Shown: one piece after another, positions 11,601 through 22,190 of the stretch
Layout: each line of letters starts with the position of its first letter
Numbering within the stretch: position 1 is the first letter of the stretch
Source of the DNA: Sisyra terminalis
Lineage: Eukaryota; Arthropoda; Insecta; Neuroptera; Sisyridae
Assembly (NCBI GenBank): GCA_958496175.1
Contig: OY292276.1
Coordinates: 34,120,449 to 34,184,448, forward strand
Reading direction: 5' to 3'
DNA length: 64,000 nt
The notes under the pieces: model-generated
Told to the model about the DNA's origin: nothing
Databases searched by the model: none
What the model saw: the letters and a program-made list of their open reading frames with translations, nothing else
Program-made: the position numbers and the translations under genes

Positions 11601-13886
11601 ATTAATTGCACCGTATTATGTATTAAATAACCATTTGTAGGAATTTCAAAGGAAAGGATTTGTAGGAATTTCTATCACAATAATTGAAGAAAATGTAGTT
11701 ACGTGTAAAAAATGCCTAAGAATAAAACAGTAATCATCTAAAAGCTCATTTAGAAATTAATTGTAACAAAAGCTATACAGAGACTAAAAACCTCTGTGTA
11801 TATTATTGCACTAATGAAATAGCTCCAAGTAATCACGCTATTATTATAAGAAAAAGAGCCTGATGGCTATTAACCTTTTATAAAGAAGTGACACAAAATA
11901 AGTAATATCTTACATACAAAAGAAGCTTAATACACTTGTGTGACAAATCCTTTTCTTTTTATTAAACTATTTGGATTTAGGTAGTACTTACTCGATATGT
12001 TTTATGATCCTGTATTGTAGATTTATATTTTTTTAAATTAAATCAAAAATAATTTCATAATGATTGCAATTGCTGCACATATTGAAAAAATAATGTGGTA
12101 TAATTATTCTTTTTATTTATTTTTTTTGAAAATCTCTTAAAAGTATATAAAGACTTACGTAACACACATTAACTTATTCAAACATATTTTTATTTGTTCT
12201 AAGAATATTTTATTTTATTTTTTCGTTTGTATCTTCTAAGATTCACGTAGAATGTCCAAAAATTTGCTAAAAACAATCAGGAAAGTTAAGTTACAAAAAA
12301 TATTACAAAATGATCATAGTTCACGATTGAACTCCTAAAACTCAGAATTTACATCATAAGATTTGTTACAAAAAATAATTTAACCATCATTACCTCAATA
12401 TTTTATACTTTAACGTTTTTCATACCTTAACGACAACAAACATATTTTATTAGCTGATTAAAGTCAGGTCAACAAATCAAATCTACTTGATCGAGCATTC
12501 CGTAACAATATGATTACTAATCTCCTAAACTATACCATAGTGAATTGTGATTAGACTACGTTGTGTCTCATTTCTAGACTACTCTGCAGAGAATGTGTAA
12601 CTCAATACATAAGCCTATCAAATTGATTTAATATTTTGAATAAGATAAATTACAAATATAAAAAGAGTGAATTTATATACTTAAAAGTAATCTGCTGGTA
12701 CTTCTCAATTTTTGATCAAATCTTGATTCGATAATTTAGTTACTAAATGACTTAGCCGTTAAACGAGAAACCTGTGCTAAATATTAAGAAACATTCTAAT
12801 AATATAGAAATTCTGCAACAATTTTCAAACTTATTGATAAAACATTCATATGCGTTTACTACTAATTATTTAATTAATTACAGAAAATGTTTAATGATTG
12901 GAGTATCAAACATGAACTTTATAGATAATTGAAGGTTTTCGGAATCGCAGGTAATAAATTATTGTATGGAATCGTTAAACAAATAGGTCACAAAGTGAGG
13001 AATACCTTATGGTGTTTACCTGTATGTATTCAGTGATGTTTGGTAAATAAACATTACACCACTACGCCATTTCCCAGAAAAATAAACGCAAATTCATTTT
13101 CAATTTTTTCCCATACTTTTTGAACTGAGTCCTTTAAAAAATTCAGCAGCTGTTTCCCTTATTCTTGTATATCAAGAAGGCTTTTATTAAGATGCTTACT
13201 GGAGTAAATTAAAGGTTATACAAGTTTTGAGATAAAGCGTTTCTTACAAAATGCAGCTTAATATTGTATACCACTACGGCTTGACTATTTACTGTCTTTA
13301 GTATCTTGCACTTGAAAGTTTGACGACCTGCAACTGTTATTGAGATACGTTCCTTTTAGTTCATTCACAGAAAATATAAAAAAAATACGCCAATATTTTT
13401 TAGTGAAATATTTTCATAATATACAAAATTTAAAATACAAATTCTTTAACAACTATTTTTTTTTTTGTTTCAATCATTCTTATCGTCAATATAGATATAT
13501 TACGTATGTACGTAATTAGGTACGTAAGTGAATATAAGCACTAATACTTAAATTCCTTAATGACATAATTTTAAAATTAATAGGTTTTAAAATATCAATT
13601 TTTATTTTAAAAATTGCATTCGGTATGAAGAAAAAAATAATTTACTAATTACAATTATAAGGAGTATAATTTTACCACTCTTATCAGCATAACTTTATTA
13701 TTTATCAAGAAACCTTCAAATTTTATGTTGTGAGGTAAGTAATACGGTTATAATACTCATATTTCTTCAAAAATACTTATATATCTACCCCTATGTACCA
13801 GTCTTGAACACCAACTACTCAATATTCATATAACTAATAAAATAAAATCAAGAAATCAAGTACAGGAAATTTTTGTAGGCTTTCAT
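8691..13886. other. A+T-rich stretch without a recognised gene
   Basis: Long runs of A and T with only short chance reading frames on both strands. I looked specifically for the next PKC exons (C1A second half, C1B, C2, kinase motifs) on the minus strand and saw none. If PKC continues leftward this is intron sequence. Confidence 0.55.
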
Positions 13887-14110
13887 CAGTAGTGTAGCGA
13901 GGTGAGTACAAGAGGGGCCGTGGCACAGGAAAATGGGACGTCGACATTGATAATTCCATAAAAGATTTTGCTGTGAGGAAAACATGAAAAATATATTTTC
14001 AAATAATTAAAAAATTTAAAGGTTTTTAACTTTTTTTTTACTAATAATAAAAATAGAGGGCGGCGAGTCTCCAATAGGTCCCGCACGGCGAAACTCACAT
14101 TACGCCACTG
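13887..14110. mobile_element. hAT-type MITE, 224 bp, with perfect 8-bp target duplication
   Basis: The element begins CAGTAGTGTAGCGAGG and ends with the inverted counterpart CACATTACGCCACTG (imperfect terminal inverted repeats of the 'CAGTGGCGTA' type). It is flanked by an exact 8-bp direct repeat GCTTTCAT at 13879-13886 and 14111-14118. Eight-base duplication plus CAG-starting TIRs is the hAT signature. It carries no transposase; a 70-codon frame on the minus strand inside it is fortuitous. The perfect duplication suggests a fairly recent insertion. Confidence 0.88.
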
Positions 14111-17061
14111 GCTTTCATACAGTTATGTCGTCTTTAGGAATACACCAAAACGATATATTATGAACCTTTAATAAATTGGAATGAGAATTTTTTCTTTGTT
14201 AAAATTTAATTTGCTTGTTCAAATATTTTTAGATATTATGAATAATATATAATCGTTCATTTATAAGTAGATACTTTATTGAATTTCACACATTTATTTC
14301 ACGTAACAGTAACAGGTAAAATGTAGGAATATTTATTACTTAATAGCATTTGTTTATTATAAAAAGAAAATAAATTAAACGTGCAATTTCAATTAAAGAA
14401 AAATTTAAAAACTAATTATATTTGGCTTTCATGCATGGAAACATCATTTGTTATAATTCTTGCAGAAATGAAGAAAAAACTCAAACGAATTTAATTTACG
14501 TTAGATTTTAAAATTATGTAATTTATTTTATTGGCAAGATATTAAAAAAATGTACAAATTTGTTGATTAAAAATATTTTCAATCCTTATTCTATATGTTT
14601 TTGCAAAAAATATTACGGCAAATTGAAGAAATGTTTGAACGTTCAAAACATTTTACACCAATTTTATTTTGCGAAAAAAAAATTTCAGTCTTTTTATGAT
14701 TATTTCGCTAAAATTTCATAAAATCTAAATTCTTTAAGAATTACAAACGCATTTCAATATACCTATAGATTAATTATTCTACGATAAATACGTTGTTTTT
14801 CGTTTATAAAAACGTCCTAAAATTGCTAAAATACCATGGTATGTTTTTAACTAATGAAATTATTTACTCTCTTATATTTTAAGAAAAGCAATAGTTTTGA
14901 GAACAATTAGCATATTTATAGTAATATTATAATACATTATAAATAGGTAACAATTGTCTTTTTAAATGCATCATCTTAAGCACAAAAATTGGTAGTTTTT
15001 TTCTGGTATTCTACTGAAATATATAACTAAAGTATCTTATAAAAAAAATTACCAAATAAATTATTGATTTATCATGTTTTAAATACATTTTTCAAAATTC
15101 GACCTGAAAAAAAATATTTTAAAGGTCACTCATGATTTTTATAAATTCCAAAAATGAATAATTTTTTTTTCGATTTTGATTTTTCTTCTTAGTACGGTAA
15201 ATTTTTGAACAGATAAAAATTACTATATGAAATTAAACCAACATGATTCATTTTTAAATGTCGTTAATAACTTTTTCAATCTTTAGATGCATTATTTTGG
15301 TGTTTTAGAAAGATTTTGAAATATTCATAATAAATAATTAATATGCTATTGGTCTTTAAAATAAATATTTAGCATCGAAAATTTCAGAAATTATATAATT
15401 CTTTTCTGCACAAAATTTTACCATCCCGGAAGAAAAATTAAAAAATCAAATTGTGACCATTATTTAATTTTTAAAAATCTTGAATGACCTTAATAATTTT
15501 TTTTTTGACTGATTTTTGGAGAAAGATTCTAAACAAGATAAATTAACATATTTCAGAGACTCGAAAAAAAATTACTTGACTTTTTACACCACCTTAATAC
15601 AGGCACATATAAAAGTATATAAGAAACCTTAGAAATACGAAATATGAATAATGTTAGCGTGTATAAATTTTCGCAATAAATGATATTACATTAAAATCGA
15701 TTGAGTAGTTTTTAACTAATGTTGAACATCATTTTAGAAAAATCGATTTTGAGGATGATATATTTGAAAAGACAATGGCCAGTTGTAATCTTTTTATCAA
15801 GTATATTAAGAATAATATGTTAATTTTTGTTAAAACAATTGTTTTTCTCAAAAAATACGAAAGTGACTACAGTTATTAGCTAAAAACTAAGAAACATTCC
15901 CTAGTATTTTAACAATTTCAGGACGTTTTTGTAAAGAAATAAGAACATATTCTTCGTTAAAATTATTAATCTATGTCCATTAATATCGTAATCGCATCGT
16001 ACTCAAAAACATTTATCATTTTATATAATTTTAGTGAAATAATCTGAAAATATTACGATTTTTTTTCACTAGTAAGTATTTATTACCTTTTAGTTTGGAG
16101 CCCTTTTTGATTCATTAACGTTTTTCACAAAATTTTTCAACAAGATATTTTAATAATATTGGCTTTATTTGGGTATAGATTCTAAGTTCAGATGTGTTTC
16201 AAAAATGATTCCCATTACATATAGATAAAATAGGCACATGGGCATTTTTTCGGGGACAGAGTAAATAATTGATGAAAAAACGATCATAATAGGTATTGTA
16301 CTCCTGCAATTTTTAAAAGAAAAAAATCAAACAAGTGATTTTTTTCCATTTGTAGAAAGAACTAAAGCGTGATGTTATATCCTAAAATAATTAATGCAGA
16401 TATTTTTTCAATAAAGGATTTAATTACTTATCGAAAAAACGATTTACAAATGAATAGCATTCATAAAAAAATACATTATTCTTTTAACGAATTATTGTAG
16501 TTTTTTTTCGTACTTAACTTAAAAATCATTACCTAGAATTTTTTTGTACGATGATCAACAGTTGAATGTTGGAGAGGATATTTGCTTTTATTGTAATATC
16601 AAACAAAAATTCAAATTTTAAACTTATTAAGATTCAATCGTTTCCATCAAAGAGAAAAACAAACTTAAAAAATAAAAATTTCGCATTTTGGTATAACTTA
16701 TACATTATACTATAGCCTTAAATAACTTCCTCAAAATTATTATTCAAATAATTACTAGTATTGAAGATGTGAAGATTTTAAAATAAAACAGGTTTTATTT
16801 TAAAGTTTGTAATTTTTTCCGAGTTTAATTTACGACCTAAGGCCTATTTTTAAAATGATTAAACCGTTCTTTAACTGATGATAAAATAAACGCGAGGCGT
16901 TTTTATCGCGGTTTTGATGGATACATGATTTATTCAAGTTTCTGGCATTATGTATGGAGGTAACGTGCGGTCAGATGTAAGTATTTGTTTCTTATAAATT
17001 GAAAATTTTAAAATAGATTTGCATTTGCTTACAGTGTAAAAAAATAGATAAAAATCAATGC
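14111..17061. other. A+T-rich sequence, presumed PKC intron 1
   Basis: This lies directly downstream of the PKC donor site on the minus strand. No exon recognised. It includes a perfect hairpin at 16777-16804, with 13-bp arms (TTTAAAATAAAAC) around a 2-base loop. Confidence 0.55.
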
Positions 17062-17065
17062 TTAC

Positions 17066-17250
17066 CAAATAAAATCTTTACAGTGCGAGCAAAACGTTGG
17101 TTGCTTGAAAAACCTGGGCATAAATTTGTGATCCTTTACGTTATAAACATTCTTTTTCTTGAGGGCTCCTTTTCGACCTCGAGTCCGCAGACCAAATTTT
17201 GTGTTCATATCGCTTCCGTCATCGTTCAAATTATTTTCTTCCTCAGCCAT
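17066..17250 (-). CDS. conventional protein kinase C, first coding exon (partial gene)
   Basis: This exon encodes the N-terminal 61 residues plus two bases of a conventional (Ca2+/diacylglycerol-regulated) PKC, most like insect Pkc53E-type kinases. After a variable acidic start ([14 protein letters not shown]) comes the pseudosubstrate [11 protein letters not shown], with Ala where a substrate would carry Ser/Thr. [20 protein letters not shown] follows, the first half of C1A. Its zinc ligands fit the HX12CX2C spacing. The exon stops after the TG of a Trp codon at the donor GTAAGC (17065-17060), phase 2, where a G from the next exon completes the codon. The start ATG is at 17250; upstream the frame has no earlier Met context. 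Known family role: phosphorylation of Ser/Thr targets at membranes after lipid and calcium signalling. C1B, C2 and kinase exons are not found in this window. Confidence 0.93.
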
Positions 17251-17830
17251 TTTTCTGATTACTTTTAAAAATTGGCGGAAAGAAAAATCACCTGTTCACA
17301 ATTTCTTTTAAATTGCAAGAATTTAAAATGTGTGGTCTAACAACACATGAGTTGAGAAATGAAAATAGTTCGTTTTTTTCAATTTAAGCAACAAGGAAAT
17401 GATTTAGTTATATTTTTAATTGGTAGATTAATTGTTCTTTATATTCATTTGGCATTGGACATGCGGTTGTTTTAATTTAATTTTGTTTATTTAAGTTTTT
17501 GTGACTTTTTATGCTTTTTACTAAAAGATAAGCACGGAATAGAACCAGCCGTGAGCAAACACTCCTGTCAAATGTCAATTTAACATTGGAACTGGGGATT
17601 GATATACATTTTAGGTGAAAACGCCTGCACAAAAGCATTCGGATGAGAAAAATCGTTACGCGACTATTGGCGGTCGCCTTTCATCTTATGTGAACACACA
17701 GAGACGGAGCGAGAGCTCACCGTTCCCTAAACATTCGCGGCCTACACGCGCATGGGGCGCATGTCCACGACCGCGATTTGTACGGACTCCCTACTCGTAG
17801 CATTAGGTGCGCGAACCACCGTTTCATCAA
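17251..17830 (-). promoter_or_regulatory. likely PKC promoter / 5' leader, including CpG-rich block
   Basis: Directly upstream of the PKC start. The part at about 17600-17820 stands out as G+C-rich with many CpG dinucleotides (clusters such as CGACCGCGA and ACGCGCATGG) in a genome that is otherwise A+T-rich. A block of this kind next to a housekeeping or signalling gene start is a plausible unmethylated promoter. The 61-codon frame on the plus strand (17615-17800) is explained by this composition, not by a gene. No TATA box or precise initiator can be assigned. Alternatives: 5' UTR exon or an unrelated repeat. Confidence 0.45.
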
Positions 17831-18509
17831 AATTACATATTAAAATCTTAATAAACTACCATCAGTGAGGCCCTGAAAAACCTTCACCATTTTCATACGA
17901 CTCCCAATTTTCACACTAAACCCAAGTCAGCGTCTTTCCACAACAAATAACAATTAAATAATCACTTCCATCTAGCTACTCCAACAATAGAAATTCATTC
18001 TGACCTGTTCAAACTTATAATTCATAAAGGCCACATGACCGACACATTAAACCCATTCCCCTCACATTCTGAATCAACAGGCTATGTATAATTTATAGCG
18101 AGCAAGATTACAAATTCGTTTTTCGAACGAACTTAAGAAAACCATGCTTATGAAAACACAAGAAAATACATATTTCAAATGTCAAAGGTAAAATTAAAAA
18201 TTCAGGAAGAATTTATAATTTGCTTGAAACAATATTATTGCGCATATATTTTAAAACCACTTCGCAGACTGAATATATATTATAACACAAGATAAATAAA
18301 TTGCTCCGAACTCTTCAACAATTCAAATCGAAAGATAATACAAAACTTCAATAAATAATTTCTTTTGCTTACATTTCATTTCAAATATATGCATCAATTC
18401 GAAGAATTCAAAATAATTCGTATCAGTATTTATAGGTTTTGATCTATCTTAGTCATATATTAATTTGTATACCATCAAAACAACTAAACATATTTCACTA
18501 TTATTTAAT
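17831..18509. other. upstream flank of PKC, nothing recognised
   Basis: Moderately A+T-rich with a more balanced patch at 17860-18080. No coding homology, terminal repeats or RNA genes were seen. Confidence 0.5.
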
Positions 18510-18708
18510 GTAAACTGTCCAAAAAAAGTTACTTTCAAGTAACTTAGTTACTTTTAAGTGTCTAAGATACTGTATCTTAGGTTCTTTATTTTTTGGTAGA
18601 AAGTAACTAGTATCGTTTTATCGTAGTAACTTTTTACAAGGAACTGTATCTTGTGACTAAAAAGTATCTTAGATATCGACAAGTTACTTACATACCAAGA
18701 GTTTAGAT

Positions 18709-19830
18709 CAAGGGTGGGCAAACGGCTTATCGCGATCGACCGATCGATGCCAAGCATTTTAAATGATTTTTAGGTAAATTTCAATTCTTTTAATCGAAAG
18801 TGTGTACCAAAAATTTAACAGACAATGAAACTTGAAAACTTGAATTTTAAATTAACCACTCATCTATTCCACAACGAATATTACTGATTCCCAAAAAGTG
18901 TTTCTAATACTTCCTTCTACGCATTCTCTCTTTAAAGGGCTACTTAGATTTCATGGCTTCATAAAATCTATTTTTTTATTATCTTATTATTTTCTACAAC
19001 ATCTCTAAAATATTGTTCTTAATTTTCTAATTGATCCGAGTAACAGTTTCGGAGATACAGCCTTGGAAAGCTCACCACGCCGCTGGTATATCGGTGGAGC
19101 TGCTCCAAGGTTTATAAAATACACAGGTGGCCTCATGGTGGCTACGTGATGGATACGTGACGTATCCAGAAGAAATTCGTACATATTTTCAGACTGATCA
19201 ATTTCAAAATTCTTCGTATGACGTCATATTTTTTTTATGGAGCAACCTGTGTAATTTACAAACCTTGGAGCTACTCGTCTATTGTCGCGTTTTTCTCAAA
19301 ACAATGTTTTCAAAGTCGCTTGTAAAAATTTCTCGAGAACTACTTAACCGATTTTGATGAAATTTTAAGCAAGATTATTTGTAAAAATGTTTACTAAAAA
19401 CTCATTTTTTACTCTTTTTTTTTCCTTTATCCTAGTTCTAGTTTATGGTCATATCTAAAACACGTATTTTTTGCACTTATTTTCACGGATAATTCTGTCA
19501 TGAGTTCTGCTGTCAACGAGGACTCATCTTTTTTCCGAAAGATCACCAAAAATGAAGCCGCAATGGCAGAGTTTTAAATTATTTCCCACGAAAATTTCAG
19601 TTATTCTTTGCTAATGTGTAGGGTAGGTTTAGGATAGTAAAAAGTTTTAACAAAATATTTTATTTTTTATATAGAAAAAAAATTGTTGAAAAAAGGCCTT
19701 TTTTGTGATTAAACCCCTGTAACTCCTTAAATATGTTTTTTTTTTAAATTAACCCATTTTTTGAAGTCGACCGCTTGTATATAAGAAAAATTGTTGTCGA
19801 TCATACTAATATTAAAATTGCCCACCCTTG
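18709..19830. mobile_element. hAT-type non-autonomous element, 1122 bp, nested in copy A
   Basis: The TIRs are CAAGGGTGGGCAA at the left and its inverse TTGCCCACCCTTG at the right. Flanks are GTTTAGAT (18701-18708) and GTATAGAT (19831-19838), an 8-bp target duplication with one mismatch, as expected for hAT. The empty site is visible in sister copy C as GAGATTAGATACAGAG near 51973-51988. No transposase frame; the 76-codon frame at 19127-19357 has no recognisable domain. The interior near 19060-19360 is richer in G+C. Confidence 0.88.
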
Positions 19831-20000
19831 GTATAGATACAAAGTTCTATGTTGTGCTTAATAAGATTCTACTAATACCTCCTATTTCTTATTAATTTTC
19901 TATTGTTTCTAAAGTGTGTTGAGCTTATATTTTTAGATGTGCTATGATTAATATAGGATTAGACATACACTTTTTCCTTAAATACTAAAGATTAGAAATA

Positions 20001-20345
20001 CAGTAATCCTTCCGGCTGCACGGGTTTCCATTGCGGTTTTTCACTGTGTAAGGTAAGTTTTTAGTACTAATTTTCATACTGCGTGGTTTTTTAAAATCTT
20101 TATCTTCGTGCGTTTGGTTGATCATGAAAAATTAATGAGAAAAAGAAAAAGATTGGTGAAAACACTCAAAAATAGTTATTTTTTTCAAAGACAAAAAATC
20201 TCTTCAAAATATGATATAGTAGCAACTAATCTACTTTTACTGCAGAATATTCAACAAATTCATATTTTTGTTTTCATTTTTTTTCATACATATACGTTTT
20301 TTTTAAGTTTGAAACGGAACCACCGCGCAGTCGGAGGGATTACTG
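20001..20345. mobile_element. pogo/Tigger-like MITE, 345 bp, nested in copy A
   Basis: The left end CAGTAATCCTTCCGGCTGC and the inverted right end (CAGTAATCCCTCCGACTGC when reversed) match at 17 of 19 positions. The element is bounded by TA on both sides (19999-20000 and 20346-20347), the target duplication of the Tc1/mariner group; 'CAGTAATCC' ends are typical of pogo/Tigger elements. The unoccupied site can be read in copies B and C as AGAAATACATTATCTGATTA (near 45992) and the related C sequence. No intact transposase is present. Confidence 0.85.
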
Positions 20346-20429
20346 TACAATATCCGACTACTCGTTTTGAGAAAACATTATATTGAACTTATATTGATAT
20401 CCGACTACCTAATAACTCTACATAATATG

Positions 20430-20693
20430 TTTTTTTTTTTTATTAAGTTGGGTTATCCAGGATGAGATTAGTTGAGCCTCAACACTGCAGTCTCAGGGCT
20501 AATTGTGCTTCCTGAGTCCCTACTTCACCTAAGCAGCTAGGGGAGCCTCAGCACTCATCACATTTTCCGATAATTTCAATTCCAGGGCTTGTTATCCCCA
20601 GTTCCTCATTTCTCCGTTTATTCAGAGCGCCTCATTCCCACAGAACTTGAGAAGCGGTTTCATCCTCTGCCTGACAGAACCTGCATTTTGGGT
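20430..20693 (-). mobile_element. 5'-truncated non-LTR retrotransposon (LINE) 3' end
   Basis: Minus-strand orientation, ending in poly-A (poly-T at 20430-20441 on plus). Translated on the minus strand at about 20696-20634 it reads DPKCRFCQAEDETASQVLWE, the start of the Cys-rich C-terminal motif (CX2C...) found at the end of Jockey/R1/LOA-type ORF2 proteins. Stops follow. It lies inside copy A of the TIR repeat; the unoccupied counterpart is near 52178-52195 in copy C. Target duplication is not clean (ATAATATG against CAATATAC). Confidence 0.65.
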
Positions 20694-20834
20694 CATCAAT
20701 ATACAAAGTTACAAAAAAAAAAGAATTTTTAAGTATCTTAACAATAAACTTAAAATAAGCAATTAAAAACCTTTTTTTTAAGAAAGTAACTTTTCTAGTA
20801 TCTAAATACTTTCCCGAGTATCTTTGTTAGCTCT

Positions 20835-21165
20835 AGATGTAGGTCAAAAATTATGGTAGGGATATCTAAAATGGAGCTTTCAATAAGCCCGTAGCAAACC
20901 TCATCCTAATATAGAGTCCTCAGTTATCAATTTATTCTTAGAAAAGTTCAGTAAAGTTATTTTTAACTTTTAAAAATATAAGTATACAAATCAAAAATTC
21001 AATAACTTAATAAAGTATAACCTTAACTTTTGTACAGAAAATTGTTCTTATCTTTTAAATTTATAACTTTTTTGCATCGACAAGCGAATACCTAGATCTT
21101 ATCTAAAACTAAAAAGTAACGTTAAATGCTATTCATAGATCCGTAAAAGATAATTTTCAATTAGA
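20835..21165. other. short A+T-rich spacer
   Basis: Nothing recognised between copies A and D of the TIR repeat. Confidence 0.5.
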
Positions 21166-21430
21166 GCTGTCAGAAAAAAGTGTCTTAGTTGCTTTTAAAT
21201 ACCTTACTTATTACTTATAAAGTTTCCAAGTTACTGTAACTTAGTTCCATTCTTAATAAAAAGTAACTAATAATTTAAACACTTTTTAAAAAGAACTGAA
21301 TATTGTAACTTATAAGAGTATATTAGATACTTTACGGTATATAAAATACTTTATTACAAAAAGTTATTAAAAATGTAAGTATAAAAGTATGCAGTAAATA
21401 AATAAAGGGGGTATCGAACTCCTGAGGCAA
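21166..21430. repeat. TIR repeat family 'GTATCTTAG', copy D (one end only)
   Basis: It begins AGAGCTGTCAGAAAAAAGTG, preserving the terminal repeat, then follows copy B: TCTTAGTTGCTTTTAAA, GTAACTTAGTTCC, AAAAAGTAACTAATA, and near the end AAGTATGCAGTAAATAAATA, which matches AGTATACAGCAAACAATA of copy B. Similarity fades after about 21430. It is only about 330 bases from the end of copy A and in the same orientation. Confidence 0.65.
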
Positions 21431-22009
21431 TTTCTCGTTTTTTTTTTTCTGGTTTCATGCCTGACGGCAGGTTTAAAGTCCTTCGTAATTGAATTCTTTC
21501 CTCCAGTGTCGTCTATTCCTGGCAAGGTTCATATCTTACATACATTCGTAGGAAAAAATACGCATGTTTTCTCTATCCTCTCGACATAATTTTATCTGGA
21601 AGATAAAATGTCCCTATCTAGATGATAAAATACCAACCCATAGTAAATTAATAAATGTACCTATCTCTTGATCTACACACTATACATACTTGGAATGTTC
21701 ATACTAGATGCGGCACGCATTAAATTTTATTCCTTTCATTCCAGTTGTGAAAAAGATTTGCATTTTTAAAAAATATTTTATATTCTGTTATAATTTTCCA
21801 TATTCCTTTCCTAATATTATTTTTTCAACTTTCTATTACATAAAACATGGTATGTTAATCCTTTTTGAACAAACGAAGTACCTATTTTAGTTTATTGAAA
21901 GAACTTTTGTAATTTGCAAAAATTGTTTTGCTTATTACCATTACCTGAATTACGCTTAAATAAGCCAAGTTAATGATAAAAGCGAGTCAGTGTAATAGTC
22001 TAGTTGTTA

Positions 22010-22190
22010 ATTCGTGGAATTGAATTGAAGGAATGCTTTAAATAAGTGAGTCGAGTAAGTAAATTGAGTGATAGAATAAACAAGTTAAATATTCGAGTTG
22101 AAGTTAAACCATTGAGTTGAATAAATGCGAGTGGATAAGTCGAGTGATTGTAAGTGAATATACAAGTCTAGTGAAGGTTTCAAGTAATTA
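22010..22190 (+). repeat. degenerate short-period repeat (GAGT/AAGT-rich)
   Basis: The tract repeats variants of GTCGAGTAAGT, GAGTTGAA, GAGTGATAG, GAGTGGATAAGTCGAGTG and AAGTGAATA about every 10-20 bases over some 180 bases, strand-biased for GAGT. This looks like an eroded minisatellite. Period and copy number cannot be fixed by eye. Confidence 0.4.

Larger units (their letters stand above)
18510..20834. mobile_element. TIR repeat family 'GTATCTTAG', copy A (host of nested insertions)
   Basis: Outer element of a nest. Its own sequence is at 18510-18708, 19839-20000, about 20346-20429 and about 20694-20834. It aligns by eye with 45504-46217 (copy B) and 51796-52333 (copy C): motifs AGTATCTAAGATACTGTATC, TTCTTTATTTTTTGG and GTAACTAGTATC recur in order. 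Copies B and D show the terminal inverted repeat AGAGCTGTCA; here the ends have drifted (GTAAACTGTC left, GTTAGCTCTA right). It has no coding capacity. The superfamily is uncertain; the TIR and length would suit a hAT-type MITE, but clean target duplications are lacking. Confidence 0.7.

Noticed and set aside
13886..14098. 70-codon minus-strand open frame
   Set aside because: Coincides with the hAT MITE including its terminal repeat.
17615..17800. Arg/Pro/Ser-rich 61-codon plus-strand frame
   Set aside because: Explained by the CpG-rich composition of the PKC upstream block; no homology.
19127..19357. 76-codon open frame
   Set aside because: Lies inside the non-autonomous hAT element and has no transposase motif.
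20108..20386. 92-codon plus-strand open frame
   Set aside because: Most of it lies inside the pogo-like MITE and it runs across the right TIR into the host repeat.
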